Source: Chloroflexota bacterium (GTDB taxonomy: Bacteria > Chloroflexota > Anaerolineae > Aggregatilineales > Phototrophicaceae). Taken from it: a stretch of DNA of 64,000 nt. The stretch is from assembly GCA_028873975.1 (NCBI GenBank), contig JAPPMO010000093.1, forward strand, positions 62,001-126,000. Direction: 5' to 3'. Below are positions 27,545 through 36,220 of this stretch, in pieces (the first letter of the stretch is position 1; the number at the start of each line of letters is the position of its first letter). The position numbers and the translations under genes were made by a program. The notes beneath the pieces were generated by a model, which saw nothing but the letters and a program-made list of their open reading frames with translations, did not search any database and was not told where the DNA came from.

Positions 27545-27627
27545 TCCCCTTCCCTGATGCTTCGGGATGCTTCCCCCGTGAGGCGGGGGACCGAGGGGGC
27601 ACAAGCCGGGGGAAGGGGTAGAAAAAA
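27545..27627 (+). repeat. Element C copy 1 (palindromic GC-rich repeat)
   Basis: CCCCTTCCC near its left end and GGGGAAGGGG near its right end frame a CCCCCGTGAGGCGGGGG hairpin; it closes with GGGGTAGAAAA. It shares the end motifs CCCTTCCCTGATG and GGGGTAGAAAA with the shorter copy at 30400-30446. Confidence 0.6.
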
Positions 27628-27799
27628 GCGCGTCAGCATGACCCAGTAGCGGACAAGCCTTACAATTCCGACCATAATGAGATTTGTATGCGCCAGGGCG
27701 TGTAAACACAGCCCTGCGCTATTCGCTGATTCTGAGGCTATGGCCTGGCTATGGCGCGTAATATAATTTCTCCTGGCGCGCCCTGTACAAAGGAAGGAT

Positions 27800-29113
27800 A
27801 TGAGCCACAAGAGAAATCTGCTCGACAAGTTCGCGGAACGGAAGGCCACAGTTGCCGTCGTTGGCTTGGGTTACGTCGGCTTGCCCTTGGCGGTCGAGTT
27901 CGCCGAAGCCGGCTTTTCGGTCTTGGGCTTGGATGTTGACGAAGAAAAAGTAATCAAGATCAACGACTGTCAAAGCTATATCCCGGATCTCCCGCATCAG
28001 CGTTTGGAGGCTTTGGTGAAGGCCGGGCGCTTCCGCGCGACGACTTGTTATGCCGAACTGCGTCCGGTAGACGCCATCAGCATCTGCGTTCCGACTCCAT
28101 TGCGCAAAACGCGCGACCCGGATATGTCCCATATTCTGGAAGCAACGCAATCGATCGCGCAAGTCTGCAAGGCGGGCATGCTGATCGTATTGGAAAGCAC
28201 CACCTATCCTGGAACGACCGAAGAAATAATTCTGCCGGAAATCCTGCGTGACGGCTGGGAAGTAGGCGAGGACGTGTTTATCGCTTATTCACCCGAACGT
28301 ATTGACCCTGGCAATCAGCGTTTCACGGTCCGTAATACGCCCAAAGTCGTCGGGGGCATTACCGAACACTGCAGTCAAGTGGCTGCGGCTCTCTATGATT
28401 CCGCCGTCGATGAAGTTGTCCAGGTATCCTCCCCTACTGCGGCGGAGATGGTGAAACTGTTGGAAAACACTTTTCGCGCTGTCAACATCGGTTTGGTCAA
28501 CGAGATGACGCTGATGTGCGACAAACTTGACATTGACGTCTGGGAAGTGATTCACGCGGCGGCGACTAAACCCTTCGGCTACATGCCCTTTTATCCCGGT
28601 CCTGGGCTTGGCGGGCACTGCATCCCGGTGGATCCGCACTATTTAAGCTGGAAGCTGAAAACGCTGAATTACAACGCCCGCTTTATCGAACTGGCAAGCG
28701 AAGTCAATACATCAATGCCGTATTACGTCATCGACAAGATTACTGACGCCCTCAACGACCAGCAGAGAGCGGTCCGTGGTTCGCGCATCGTCATTCTCGG
28801 CGTGGCTTACAAACGCGATGTTGATGATGTGCGGGAGAGCCCCGCCCTCGACATTATCAGCCTGTTGCGGCAGAAAGGCGCCGACGTAAGCTACTGTGAT
28901 CCGCATGTGCCGGTAATACGGCTGGAAAACGACGCGCGCATGCCGTCGCAAGCTTTTTGCGTCGACTTGCTGAAGAATGCGGATTGCGTCGTGATCGCAA
29001 CCGATCACTCTGCCTTCGACTGGCGCGAGATTGCCGCTCACAGCCGCGTCATCGTCGATACCCGTCATGTCCTCGCCGATAAGGCTGTCTCCGCGAAGGT
29101 CATCAGTCTTTGA
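27800..29113 (+). CDS. UDP-sugar 6-dehydrogenase (WecC/WbpA type)
   Basis: Two-step NAD-dependent oxidation of a UDP-hexose or UDP-HexNAc to the uronate. N-terminal Rossmann motif GLGYVG at residues 22-27; catalytic cysteine C274 in GLGGHCIPVDPHY; C-terminal UDP-binding domain with GVAYKRDVDDVRESPA. The middle domain follows the UDP-GlcNAc/ManNAc dehydrogenase type rather than the UDP-glucose type, so a HexNAc-uronate is the likely product. 437 residues, ATG at 27800 with AAGGAAGG. First gene of a rightward surface-glycan block with the GT4 gene 39 bp downstream. Confidence 0.93.
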   Translation: MSHKRNLLDKFAERKATVAVVGLGYVGLPLAVEFAEAGFSVLGLDVDEEKVIKINDCQSYIPDLPHQRLEALVKAGRFRATTCYAELRPVDAISICVPTPLRKTRDPDMSHILEATQSIAQVCKAGMLIVLESTTYPGTTEEIILPEILRDGWEVGEDVFIAYSPERIDPGNQRFTVRNTPKVVGGITEHCSQVAAALYDSAVDEVVQVSSPTAAEMVKLLENTFRAVNIGLVNEMTLMCDKLDIDVWEVIHAAATKPFGYMPFYPGPGLGGHCIPVDPHYLSWKLKTLNYNARFIELASEVNTSMPYYVIDKITDALNDQQRAVRGSRIVILGVAYKRDVDDVRESPALDIISLLRQKGADVSYCDPHVPVIRLENDARMPSQAFCVDLLKNADCVVIATDHSAFDWREIAAHSRVIVDTRHVLADKAVSAKVISL

Positions 29114-29152
29114 GCCGGTGAAATAGTCGGGCGTTCGACACCGGAAATAACC

Positions 29153-30271
29153 ATGTCACTAAGGATTGCCATCGACGCTAGCCGAACGACGGCAGACCGG
29201 CCGACCGGCACGGAACACTATGCGCGGCGGTTGATCCACGCTTTCGTGGAAGCGAACCTGTCCCGAGGCGAACCGCAGGACCTTGCGCTTTATTTTCGTG
29301 AGGCGCCTGCCCCCGATCTTTTCCCCGCCAACGCGATGACAAGACAAATTGTCCTGCCATGGCGGCGCGCCTGGACTCATCTACGGTTCGCGCGAGAACT
29401 CTGGGCGACGCGCCCCGATGTCTGCTTTGTTCCGGCGCATACCTTGCCATTGCTTTTTCCAGGACGGGCCCTCGTTACCGTACATGATCTGGGCTACAAG
29501 CATTTCCCGGCCGCTCACCCGCAAATGCAGCGCCGGTATCTGGATATCACAACCGCCCACAGCCAGCGCCGCGCCACGCTCGTATTGGCGGACAGTCGCG
29601 CGACGGCTGCTGATTTGAGCCGCTATTATGGCGCCCCGCAAGAAAAAATTCGGGTTCTCTATCCCGGCGTCGACGCGGATTCCTTACGATTTGAAGCGAA
29701 AGATATCGCGCGCGTTCGGGATCGTTATCAGCTGCCGGAACGATTCTTCCTCTTCATCGGCACATTGCAGCCGCGCAAGAACATCCAGGGCATCGTCAAA
29801 GCCTTTGCGAGATGGCAACAGCAAGTCGGCGACAGGCGGACAGGACTCGTTTTGGCCGGAGGCAAAGGCTGGCTATTCGACGAAACCTGGCTGGCCCGCG
29901 CGGAAAACGTCCGAACGCCAGGCTATATCGACGAAGGGGACAAAGGCGCCCTGTTGAGCCAAGCGCTGGCTTTGCTGTTTCCCAGCTTCTACGAAGGATT
30001 TGGCTTCCCTGTCATCGAAGCCATGATCTGTGGGACGCCGGTAATCGCCAGCAACACCTCGAGCTTGCCAGAACTTGTCGGCGAAGCGGGTCTCCTGGTT
30101 GATCCACGGGACACGGCAGCGATCAGCGCGGCCATGCAGCGTTACAACAGTGATTCCGATCTGCGCGAAAGCATGATTCGCAAAGGCAAGCGACAGGCGG
30201 CCGCATTTACCTGGGGGCGAGCCGCCACTCGGCTCCACGAGATCTTCGACGAATTCCAGCAAATGCGCTGA
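29153..30271 (+). CDS. Glycosyltransferase family 4
   Basis: GT-B retaining glycosyltransferase of 372 residues. The N-terminal domain has the early IDASRTTADRPTGTEHYARR glycine-containing loop seen in mannosyltransferase-like GT4 proteins. The C-terminal domain carries GTLQPRKNI and the donor motif PSFYEGFGFPVIEAMICGTPVIAS with the E-x7-E pair. Donor and acceptor are unknown; the setting beside a UDP-uronate dehydrogenase and a GT26 domain indicates polysaccharide or glycolipid assembly in the cytoplasm. Confidence 0.9.
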   Translation: MSLRIAIDASRTTADRPTGTEHYARRLIHAFVEANLSRGEPQDLALYFREAPAPDLFPANAMTRQIVLPWRRAWTHLRFARELWATRPDVCFVPAHTLPLLFPGRALVTVHDLGYKHFPAAHPQMQRRYLDITTAHSQRRATLVLADSRATAADLSRYYGAPQEKIRVLYPGVDADSLRFEAKDIARVRDRYQLPERFFLFIGTLQPRKNIQGIVKAFARWQQQVGDRRTGLVLAGGKGWLFDETWLARAENVRTPGYIDEGDKGALLSQALALLFPSFYEGFGFPVIEAMICGTPVIASNTSSLPELVGEAGLLVDPRDTAAISAAMQRYNSDSDLRESMIRKGKRQAAAFTWGRAATRLHEIFDEFQQMR

Positions 30272-30359
30272 GTGGCTTGAGGACGATTTGCTACAATGCA
30301 GGTCAGACGCGCGGGACGACGGGCAGCTATGACATGACAGAAGTAGAACCAAGTTAATC

Positions 30360-32321
30360 ATGCGAATTCTGCGGGACATTCCAACTTCAATGTCGAGTCA
30401 CCCTTCCCTGATGATTCGGGGAAGGGCCGGGGATGGGGTAGAAAAGCGGCGTTTTCGCAATTCTCATTACTTACTTGGAACTACTGAGGAACGCATTTTG
30501 CTGGTGCAACTGGCGGACATTGGCGACCTGGTATTGGCGACGCCGGCCATGGCCGCCCTGCGCGAAGCCAAGCCAGATTCCAGAATCGACCTTTTGGCCT
30601 CCCGCCATGCCATAGACATCGTGCCTCCCGGCTTGATCAACACCGTCATAGCGATTGACAAGGGCAAGCATAATGCAACGCGGGCTTTTTTGTCTCCGTC
30701 AAACCTTAAGATTATGCGCCGGCTGCGGCATGTTCACTACGATACGGTAATCTTCTTTCATCATTTCACCTTGCGCGCGGGTCTCATCAAGTTTCGGCTT
30801 ATCGCTAAAGTTTCCGGCGCCAGGCGCATCATCGGATTGCGAAACGAACACGCCAGCTTCTTGACAGACGCGCTGGCAGACAACGGATTCGGCAGCCAAC
30901 ACGAAGCGCAATACTGGCTGGATTTGGTAGCGCTTACGGGCGCCTCGTCTAAACCACGTCCAGCCCAGGTATATAGCGAGATTTCGGAGGCGATCGCGAC
31001 GACAATAAACGAGCTGCAGGACGGTCCAATTGTTGTCATGCACGCGGGCAGCGGCGGCTACAGTAAAGCGCGCCGCTGGCCGCCCCGTCGCTTTGCCGAG
31101 GTCGCGGATCAACTCAAGTCTCGCTACAAGGCGCATATCGTGCTGGTCGGTCAAAGTGGCGACAATAGCCTGGAGGCGGCGCGTCTGATGGATTTCGAGG
31201 TCCTTAACCTGGTCGGCAAGACGACTCTGCCACAGCTCGCTGATGTGCTTCGACGCGCCGACCTGTTCATCGGCGCCGACAGCGGCGTGATGCATCTTGC
31301 CGCGGCGGCTGGCGCGCCGGTTCTCAGCATTTTTGGACCCAGCAATCACGAGGCTTGGCAACCCTGGACCGTTGATGGCAGGGCGTCGATTCAGCGCAGC
31401 GGCGTGGCCTGCAGTCCCTGCAGCTACGTCGGTCATTCAATCGGAGCCCGCGACGGCTGCGCGGCCCGCACCTGTATGAAGCTGGTGACATCGCGCCAGG
31501 TATTTGAAGCGGCCGCAACTGTCCTTGAACCAAGTCCGCAAGACACAGTTGCCGTCAATGAAGCAAGCGCGTCGGAGCAAGAGGATGAAAAACTGCGTCC
31601 GGGCAGAATACGCATCCTGGACCTGCCTGTTGACAGAATAAGTTATCCGGCTTGGATGCAACTCATAGACGACTGGATCGGGTCCGATTCCGGACCCCAT
31701 CACGTTTGTACGGTCAATCCGGAATTCATCATGATCGCGCGTCAAGACCCTATATTCTTCAGTATTCTGAATCGAGCCGCTCTCTGCGTGCCCGACGGCG
31801 TCGGCTTGCTTTGGGCCAGCGGGCGGCTCGGCAGTCCGATTGTCGAGCGTATTACCGGCTCGGACGGCCTTCCCTTGATCGCGCGCCGCGCCGCCGAACG
31901 GGGCTGGACTATCTTCTTGCTCGGGGCTGGCGAGGGAATCGCCCAAAAGGCGGCGGATACCCTCTGTCGCCGCTTTCCCGGGCTAAAAGTCGCCGGAACC
32001 TATGGCGGCAGCCCAGCCGAAAGCGAAGAAGACGACATCGTCGCCATGATCAATCAGGCAAAGACGGATATCTTGTTTGTGGCTTATGGAGCGCCGCAGC
32101 AAGACAAGTGGATCGCGCGCAACCTCCCGCGCCTCAAGGTTAGCATGGCAATGGGCATTGGCGGATCGCTGGACTTCATTGCCGGAGAGGTAGCGCGAGC
32201 GCCGGAGTGGATGCGAAAGCGCGGTCTGGAGTGGTGCTATCGTCTGCTGCGCCAACCTTGGAGGTTCCGGCGCATGCTGCGCCTGCCCAGATTCGCCCTG
32301 GCGGTTCTGCGCCAGCGCTAG
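30360..32321 (+). CDS. GT9-GT26 fusion: heptosyltransferase-like plus WecG/TagA-like glycosyltransferase
   Basis: Two glycosyltransferases in one 653-residue chain. Residues about 44-385 are a GT9 (ADP-heptose:LPS heptosyltransferase) domain, with ILLVQLADIGDLVLATPAM at the front and FIGADSGVMHLAAAAGAPVLSIFGPS at the donor site. Residues about 415-650 are a GT26 domain with VCTVNPEFIMIARQDP, PDGVGLLWASGRLG and GAPQQDKWIARNL, as in WecG and TagA, which add ManNAc or ManNAcA to a lipid carrier. The first 40 residues come from an element C copy (30400-30446) read in frame, so the true N-terminus is uncertain; ATG at 30360 or 30390 are the only starts. A non-coding gap of 88 bp precedes it. Confidence 0.88.
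   Translation: MRILRDIPTSMSSHPSLMIRGRAGDGVEKRRFRNSHYLLGTTEERILLVQLADIGDLVLATPAMAALREAKPDSRIDLLASRHAIDIVPPGLINTVIAIDKGKHNATRAFLSPSNLKIMRRLRHVHYDTVIFFHHFTLRAGLIKFRLIAKVSGARRIIGLRNEHASFLTDALADNGFGSQHEAQYWLDLVALTGASSKPRPAQVYSEISEAIATTINELQDGPIVVMHAGSGGYSKARRWPPRRFAEVADQLKSRYKAHIVLVGQSGDNSLEAARLMDFEVLNLVGKTTLPQLADVLRRADLFIGADSGVMHLAAAAGAPVLSIFGPSNHEAWQPWTVDGRASIQRSGVACSPCSYVGHSIGARDGCAARTCMKLVTSRQVFEAAATVLEPSPQDTVAVNEASASEQEDEKLRPGRIRILDLPVDRISYPAWMQLIDDWIGSDSGPHHVCTVNPEFIMIARQDPIFFSILNRAALCVPDGVGLLWASGRLGSPIVERITGSDGLPLIARRAAERGWTIFLLGAGEGIAQKAADTLCRRFPGLKVAGTYGGSPAESEEDDIVAMINQAKTDILFVAYGAPQQDKWIARNLPRLKVSMAMGIGGSLDFIAGEVARAPEWMRKRGLEWCYRLLRQPWRFRRMLRLPRFALAVLRQR
30400..30446 (+). repeat. Element C copy 2, inside a coding region
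   Basis: CCCTTCCC and GGGGAAGGG form a hairpin around TGATGATTC, followed by GGGGTAGAAAA. It matches the ends of the copy at 27545-27627 but lacks its central hairpin. It is translated as part of the N-terminus of the GT9-GT26 protein. Confidence 0.55.
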
Positions 32322-32417
32322 CTTTCGGTCCCGCCTGCAAGTCAAGTCTATCGTATACCGAGAGCGCTGATGTAAACTGACGGAACTCGGCCAGAAGCCC
32401 GCAGAGCAGATAATCGT

Positions 32418-33410
32418 ATGTCGGTGAATCTGAAAAGCAGCGTGAGCCGCCTGTCTGGCAAGACCGTTCTCGTCGTCGGCGATGTGATTCTCGACGAGTA
32501 CATCACCGGGCGCGCTACCCGCATGAGCAGAGAAGCGCCGGTCCCGGTATTGGAATTGGAATCGAAGCGCTTCATCGCCGGCGGCGCCGCCAATCCGGCC
32601 GCGAATATCGTGGCTTTGGGCAGCCGAGCCATTCAGGTTGGCGCGATTGGCGCCGACGAAAATGGCGAACAGCTGCTTAGAGTCCTCAACGATCAAGGCA
32701 TCGACTGGGCTGGAGTGCTTACCTGTACCGACCGACCGACTACCGTAAAGACCCGCATCATGGCGCAAATGGGGCTGCGTTTCCCGCAGCAGGTCACGCG
32801 CATTGATACCATCTCGCGCGATCCCATTGATGAGGCGACGGAAGCCAAAATCGTCGGATTCCTGGGCGACAATATCAGCTCCCTCGACGCAGCGCTCCTG
32901 TCGCAGTATCATGGCGGATTGCTCACAGCGGCTTTGGTGAAGCGGATACGGGATTTGTGCCGCCGCCACAGCGTATTGTTGACGGCGGACGTGCAAGGCA
33001 AGTTTGCTCGCTTCGCCGGAGTTGATGTCGTCAAGTGCAACGCCGCCGATGCGGAGCGACAGCTCAATCGCGAATTGGCGACGGACGAGGATTTCCGCGC
33101 CGCCGCTCTCAGCCTTCATGAAGAGTTTTCTGTCAAGCATGCGACAATCGTCACCATGGGCAACAGAGGCGCAGCCCTGGCAACTGACGACGGCGCGACA
33201 ATCTGCCCAAGCCCGCAAGTGAGCGATGTCTTTGACACAGTTGGCGCGGGTGATACCGCTATTGCAGTGATAACCTTGTCCCTGGCTGCCGGGCTAGATG
33301 CCGAAGATTCGGTCTTGCTGGCCAACTACGCCAGCGGTGTTGTCGTGCGGCACTTGGGCAATTATGCGCCTTCGCCTGAGGAACTCTCAGGCAGCATTGA
33401 CGATGGCTAG
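32418..33410 (+). CDS. PfkB-family sugar kinase, HldE/RfaE kinase-domain-like
   Basis: Ribokinase-fold carbohydrate kinase of 330 residues. It matches the first domain of HldE (D-glycero-beta-D-manno-heptose-7-phosphate kinase): VVGDVILDEYITGRATRMSREAPVPVL near the start, GGAANPAANI in the substrate site, and the catalytic DTVGAGDTAIA near the C-terminus. The nucleotidyltransferase domain of full HldE is absent. Next to a GT9 heptosyltransferase-like domain this points to a heptose-containing glycan, but no gmhA, gmhB or hldD is in the window, so the substrate is inferred. Confidence 0.85.
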   Translation: MSVNLKSSVSRLSGKTVLVVGDVILDEYITGRATRMSREAPVPVLELESKRFIAGGAANPAANIVALGSRAIQVGAIGADENGEQLLRVLNDQGIDWAGVLTCTDRPTTVKTRIMAQMGLRFPQQVTRIDTISRDPIDEATEAKIVGFLGDNISSLDAALLSQYHGGLLTAALVKRIRDLCRRHSVLLTADVQGKFARFAGVDVVKCNAADAERQLNRELATDEDFRAAALSLHEEFSVKHATIVTMGNRGAALATDDGATICPSPQVSDVFDTVGAGDTAIAVITLSLAAGLDAEDSVLLANYASGVVVRHLGNYAPSPEELSGSIDDG

Positions 33411-33413
33411 CTG

Positions 33414-33770
33414 TCAAAGCAGTTCGACAAACTCGATCGTATTGCCGTCCGGATCGGCAAGGGAGGCCACTTTGGCACCCTTGTACTCGTCAATCGGATT
33501 GATCTCGCAACCGTGATGCGCTCTGCCTTTCTTCATCACCGCAGCGATATCGTCCACGGCAAAACGGAACTGCTGCCGATTTTGATCGGCAACGACGCCG
33601 GCGATAGCATTTGGGCAAAGCGTCAATTCCAATTCGCCGATTTTGCCGCCATAAAACTGTTGATCGCCGATATGAACGGTGGGTTTGAGCCGAGCGTCAA
33701 AGACGGCGTTATAGAAAGCCACCATGTCCTCCACTCGATTGACGGCGATGGTCAAGCCTGTCATTCGCAT
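33414..33770 (-). CDS. VOC-family (glyoxalase-like) protein
   Basis: A 118-residue single vicinal-oxygen-chelate domain made of two beta-alpha-beta3 modules. It starts LTIAVNRVEDMVAFYNAVFDARL and closes with ASLADPDGNTIEFVELL, the typical PDGN turn and final metal-ligand glutamate. Members bind metals or sequester toxic ligands; the reaction is unknown. Tail-to-tail with the sugar kinase gene, 3 bp apart. Start is ATG at 33770 or 33764. Confidence 0.8.
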   Translation of the reverse strand: MRMTGLTIAVNRVEDMVAFYNAVFDARLKPTVHIGDQQFYGGKIGELELTLCPNAIAGVVADQNRQQFRFAVDDIAAVMKKGRAHHGCEINPIDEYKGAKVASLADPDGNTIEFVELL

Positions 33771-33848
33771 GCTTTCATCCTCGCTAAATGCGCTGAGTCT
33801 TCAGAATCCGGACCGCTATGGTTCTGACTTCGCTGTCGGGAGAATCTG

Positions 33849-34259
33849 ATGTTCAATCCCCCAAATCCACGCAGCTTTTTTGAAACTGTTTGGGATATAG
33901 TCTGCCAGATTCCGCCGGGCAAGGTGAGCAGCTATGGTCAAATTGCCTCGATGATCCCTCCGGAAGGCGGTATGGACCCGGTCCGAATGAAGAATCTCGC
34001 TCCGCGCTGGGTGGGCGCGGCGCTGCGGAAAACCCCGCGCGGGAAGTCCATCCCCTGGCATCGCGTTATCAATAGTCAAGGCAAGATCAGCTTTCCCATC
34101 GGCAGCGCGCAGGCGAAGGAGCAGCGTCAATTATTGGAATCGGAGGGCGTCGTCTTCAATCAGCGCGACAAAGTCGATTTCGCGATCGTTGCCTGGCGAG
34201 GACCAGACGATGCCTACCTGGCGCGCAAAGGACTTTTGCCGCCGCGTCCGCTCACATGA
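33849..34259 (+). CDS. Alkyltransferase-like protein (ATL), inactive MGMT homologue
   Basis: A 136-residue DNA-binding domain of the O6-alkylguanine-DNA alkyltransferase family. The active-site PCHRV is replaced by PWHRV (P69-W70-H71-R72-V73), so the methyl-accepting cysteine is missing and W70 takes its place, as in ATL/Atl1 proteins that flag O6-alkylguanine for nucleotide excision repair. The helix-turn-helix PPGKVSSYGQIASMI and the arginine finger region VGAALRKTP are intact. A longer C-terminal tail than Atl1 is present. ATG at 33849. Confidence 0.9.
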   Translation: MFNPPNPRSFFETVWDIVCQIPPGKVSSYGQIASMIPPEGGMDPVRMKNLAPRWVGAALRKTPRGKSIPWHRVINSQGKISFPIGSAQAKEQRQLLESEGVVFNQRDKVDFAIVAWRGPDDAYLARKGLLPPRPLT

Positions 34260-34275
34260 ACGCCCCCATGTTCGC

Positions 34276-35349
34276 CTAGAATTGCACGTAACTGTTTTCA
34301 GCCAGGACGAACCGGTGCGCCGCCGGCATGTGCGGCGCTGAGGTCACGCGCGCGTTATCCGCCAGCAGGCTGCGGTCGATGCGCCCCTGAATATTGCGTA
34401 TTTCGCAGTTTTTCATCACGATGCTGGCTTCAATTTCGCTGCCTTCGACAACCACGTTGTCTCCCAATGCCGTATAGGGTCCGACGTAACTGTTGCAGAT
34501 GACGGTATCGTTGCCGATGATCACGGGACCGCGAATAACGCTGTCTATGACTCTGCTGTTTTTGCCGATGAGAACACGATGCGAGACTTCGCTTTTGCCC
34601 TCGACTTGTCCGCCATTTTCCGGCGCCGGCGTATAGGGCAATTCCTCCAGTACCAGTTGATTGGCCATGATAATGGCGTCAGGCTTGCCGGCATCGATCC
34701 ACCACCCGGCAAGTTCATAAGACGCGACCGGATGTCCATCGCTGATCAGCACTTGAATGGCATCGGTGATTTCCAGCTCGTTGCGCCCGGAGGGTTGGAT
34801 ACGGCTGATGGCGTCGAAAACCGACTTGCGAAACAGATAGACGCCGGTAATCGCCAGGTTGGAGGGCGGGTCTTGCGGCTTTTCGACCACCCGCACGATG
34901 CGACCCCGCTCAATTTCCGCAATGCCAAAGCGGGTTGGATCCGGCACCTCGCTCAGCGCGATCTTCGCTTCCGCGCCTGAATCAGCGAAAGAGGTCAACA
35001 GCTCAGTCATTTTGTCTTGAAAAATATTGTCACCGAGAAAAACGGTAAATGGGTCGTCGCCGACAAAAGACTTGCAAAGCCCGATGGCGTGAGCCAGTCC
35101 TTTCTGTTTTTCTTGCACGATGTATTCGATATTCACACCTAGCGATTGCCCGTCGCGCAGCCGGGCGACAATTGGCGAACTCAAGCTGTTAACAACGATT
35201 CCGATGTCGTTGAGTCCGGCCAATTTGAGCACATCTATGGCATAGGTAATCAGCCAGCGATTGGCGACGGGGACCAGTGACTTGGGCATGGTCAAAGTCA
35301 CCGGGCGCAAACGAGTACCCTGCCCAGCCGTGAGAATGACTGCTTTCAT
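34276..35349 (-). CDS. Glucose-1-phosphate thymidylyltransferase-like (RmlA-long) nucleotidyltransferase
   Basis: Makes NDP-sugars from sugar-1-phosphate. The N-terminal catalytic domain starts with GQGTRLRPVTLTMPKSLVPV (residues 9-28), with GDNIF and EKPQDPPSN in the sugar-binding part. From residue about 250 a left-handed beta-helix follows, with hexapeptide-like repeats (VIGNDTVI-type and GPYTALGDN), the architecture of RmlA-long enzymes in archaea and several phyla. 357 residues. Which NTP and sugar are used is not certain. It probably feeds the adjacent glycan genes despite being on the other strand. Confidence 0.88.
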   Translation of the reverse strand: MKAVILTAGQGTRLRPVTLTMPKSLVPVANRWLITYAIDVLKLAGLNDIGIVVNSLSSPIVARLRDGQSLGVNIEYIVQEKQKGLAHAIGLCKSFVGDDPFTVFLGDNIFQDKMTELLTSFADSGAEAKIALSEVPDPTRFGIAEIERGRIVRVVEKPQDPPSNLAITGVYLFRKSVFDAISRIQPSGRNELEITDAIQVLISDGHPVASYELAGWWIDAGKPDAIIMANQLVLEELPYTPAPENGGQVEGKSEVSHRVLIGKNSRVIDSVIRGPVIIGNDTVICNSYVGPYTALGDNVVVEGSEIEASIVMKNCEIRNIQGRIDRSLLADNARVTSAPHMPAAHRFVLAENSYVQF

Positions 35350-35455
35350 CGATAATCTCCTGATGTGATATGCCTTGAGCGTGGCTTAACCGCATAGTAC
35401 CAGAGCTTGGAAAAACGCGACAGCAAGATAGGGATCAAGCTCTGCCAGAGCCAAG

Positions 35456-36220
35456 CTATTCATCGGCGCCCTCGCCGGAATGGCGCCGTTGGCGCATCAC
35501 TTCATAAGCCAGGATTGAAACGGCGCTCACGGCGCCCAGGGACTGCCCAAAGGGGCGTCCGTAGGGGATTTCCAGCAGTAGATCCGCCTCCCGTTGAAAT
35601 GAGCGCGTGACGCCACGGCGCTCGCCCCCGAATACGACAAATACAGGTTGCCTTAATTCAGCCTCGAATAGCGAAAGGCTAGCGGATGACTTCGCGGCGG
35701 TCGCCACGACCAGTCCCCGCTGACGAAAAAAGCTGGCCGCTTCCATGGCGCTTTCCGCCAGCGCTATCGGCATCAATTCCGAAGCCCCCGCGCTGGACCG
35801 CCCGACGATGGCGCTCGCGCTCGTCCAGTTGCGCTCCCGCAAAACCAAGCCATCGGCGCCGGCAGCATAAAGCGCGCGAACAGCGAAGCCAAAGTTGTAA
35901 GGGTCTTCAATCCCATCGAGCATGACGACGAAGGCCGGTTTCTTCGGCGGGATCAAATCCGCCATCTCTTCGAATCGCCTTGCGTCCGCCAGCGCGATCA
36001 CGCCGCCGTGCGAATTGCCCCTCGCGTAGGCTTCTATCTCGCTTGAGGAAACATATTTGAGCTTAATCGCGGCCTCTTTGGCGCGAAGACGCAGCTCATT
36101 CAGCCGCTGGTCAAAGCGCTTGTCATCGTCAATCAGTATTTCAAAAATTTCTCGTCTGCCCGCTTTGAGCGCCGCGGAGACCGAAAGCGCGCCTTCCAGG
36201 CTGAACGCTGAGGTCTTCAT
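35456..36220 (-). CDS. SpoU/TrmH-family RNA 2'-O-methyltransferase
   Basis: SPOUT-fold methyltransferase of 254 residues. An N-terminal substrate-binding domain (1-90) precedes the knotted domain with motif 1 DGIEDPYNFGFAVR, motif 2 FGGERRGV and motif 3 IPYGRPFGQSLGAVSAVSILAYE. In motif 3 the usual SLNVS/SLNAS asparagine is replaced (SLGAVS), which may alter SAM binding or activity. Its ATG at 36220 overlaps the mazG stop by one base (TAATG), so the two are translationally coupled. Target RNA unknown. Confidence 0.85.
   Translation of the reverse strand: MKTSAFSLEGALSVSAALKAGRREIFEILIDDDKRFDQRLNELRLRAKEAAIKLKYVSSSEIEAYARGNSHGGVIALADARRFEEMADLIPPKKPAFVVMLDGIEDPYNFGFAVRALYAAGADGLVLRERNWTSASAIVGRSSAGASELMPIALAESAMEAASFFRQRGLVVATAAKSSASLSLFEAELRQPVFVVFGGERRGVTRSFQREADLLLEIPYGRPFGQSLGAVSAVSILAYEVMRQRRHSGEGADE

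Larger units (their letters stand above)
27252..27799. other. 548-bp interval with terminator, element C and a -10 box
   Basis: No gene supported. It holds the exporter terminator (27286-27322), element C copy 1 (27545-27627) and a perfect TATAAT at 27762-27767, without a clear -35, just before the UDP-sugar dehydrogenase gene. Confidence 0.7.
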
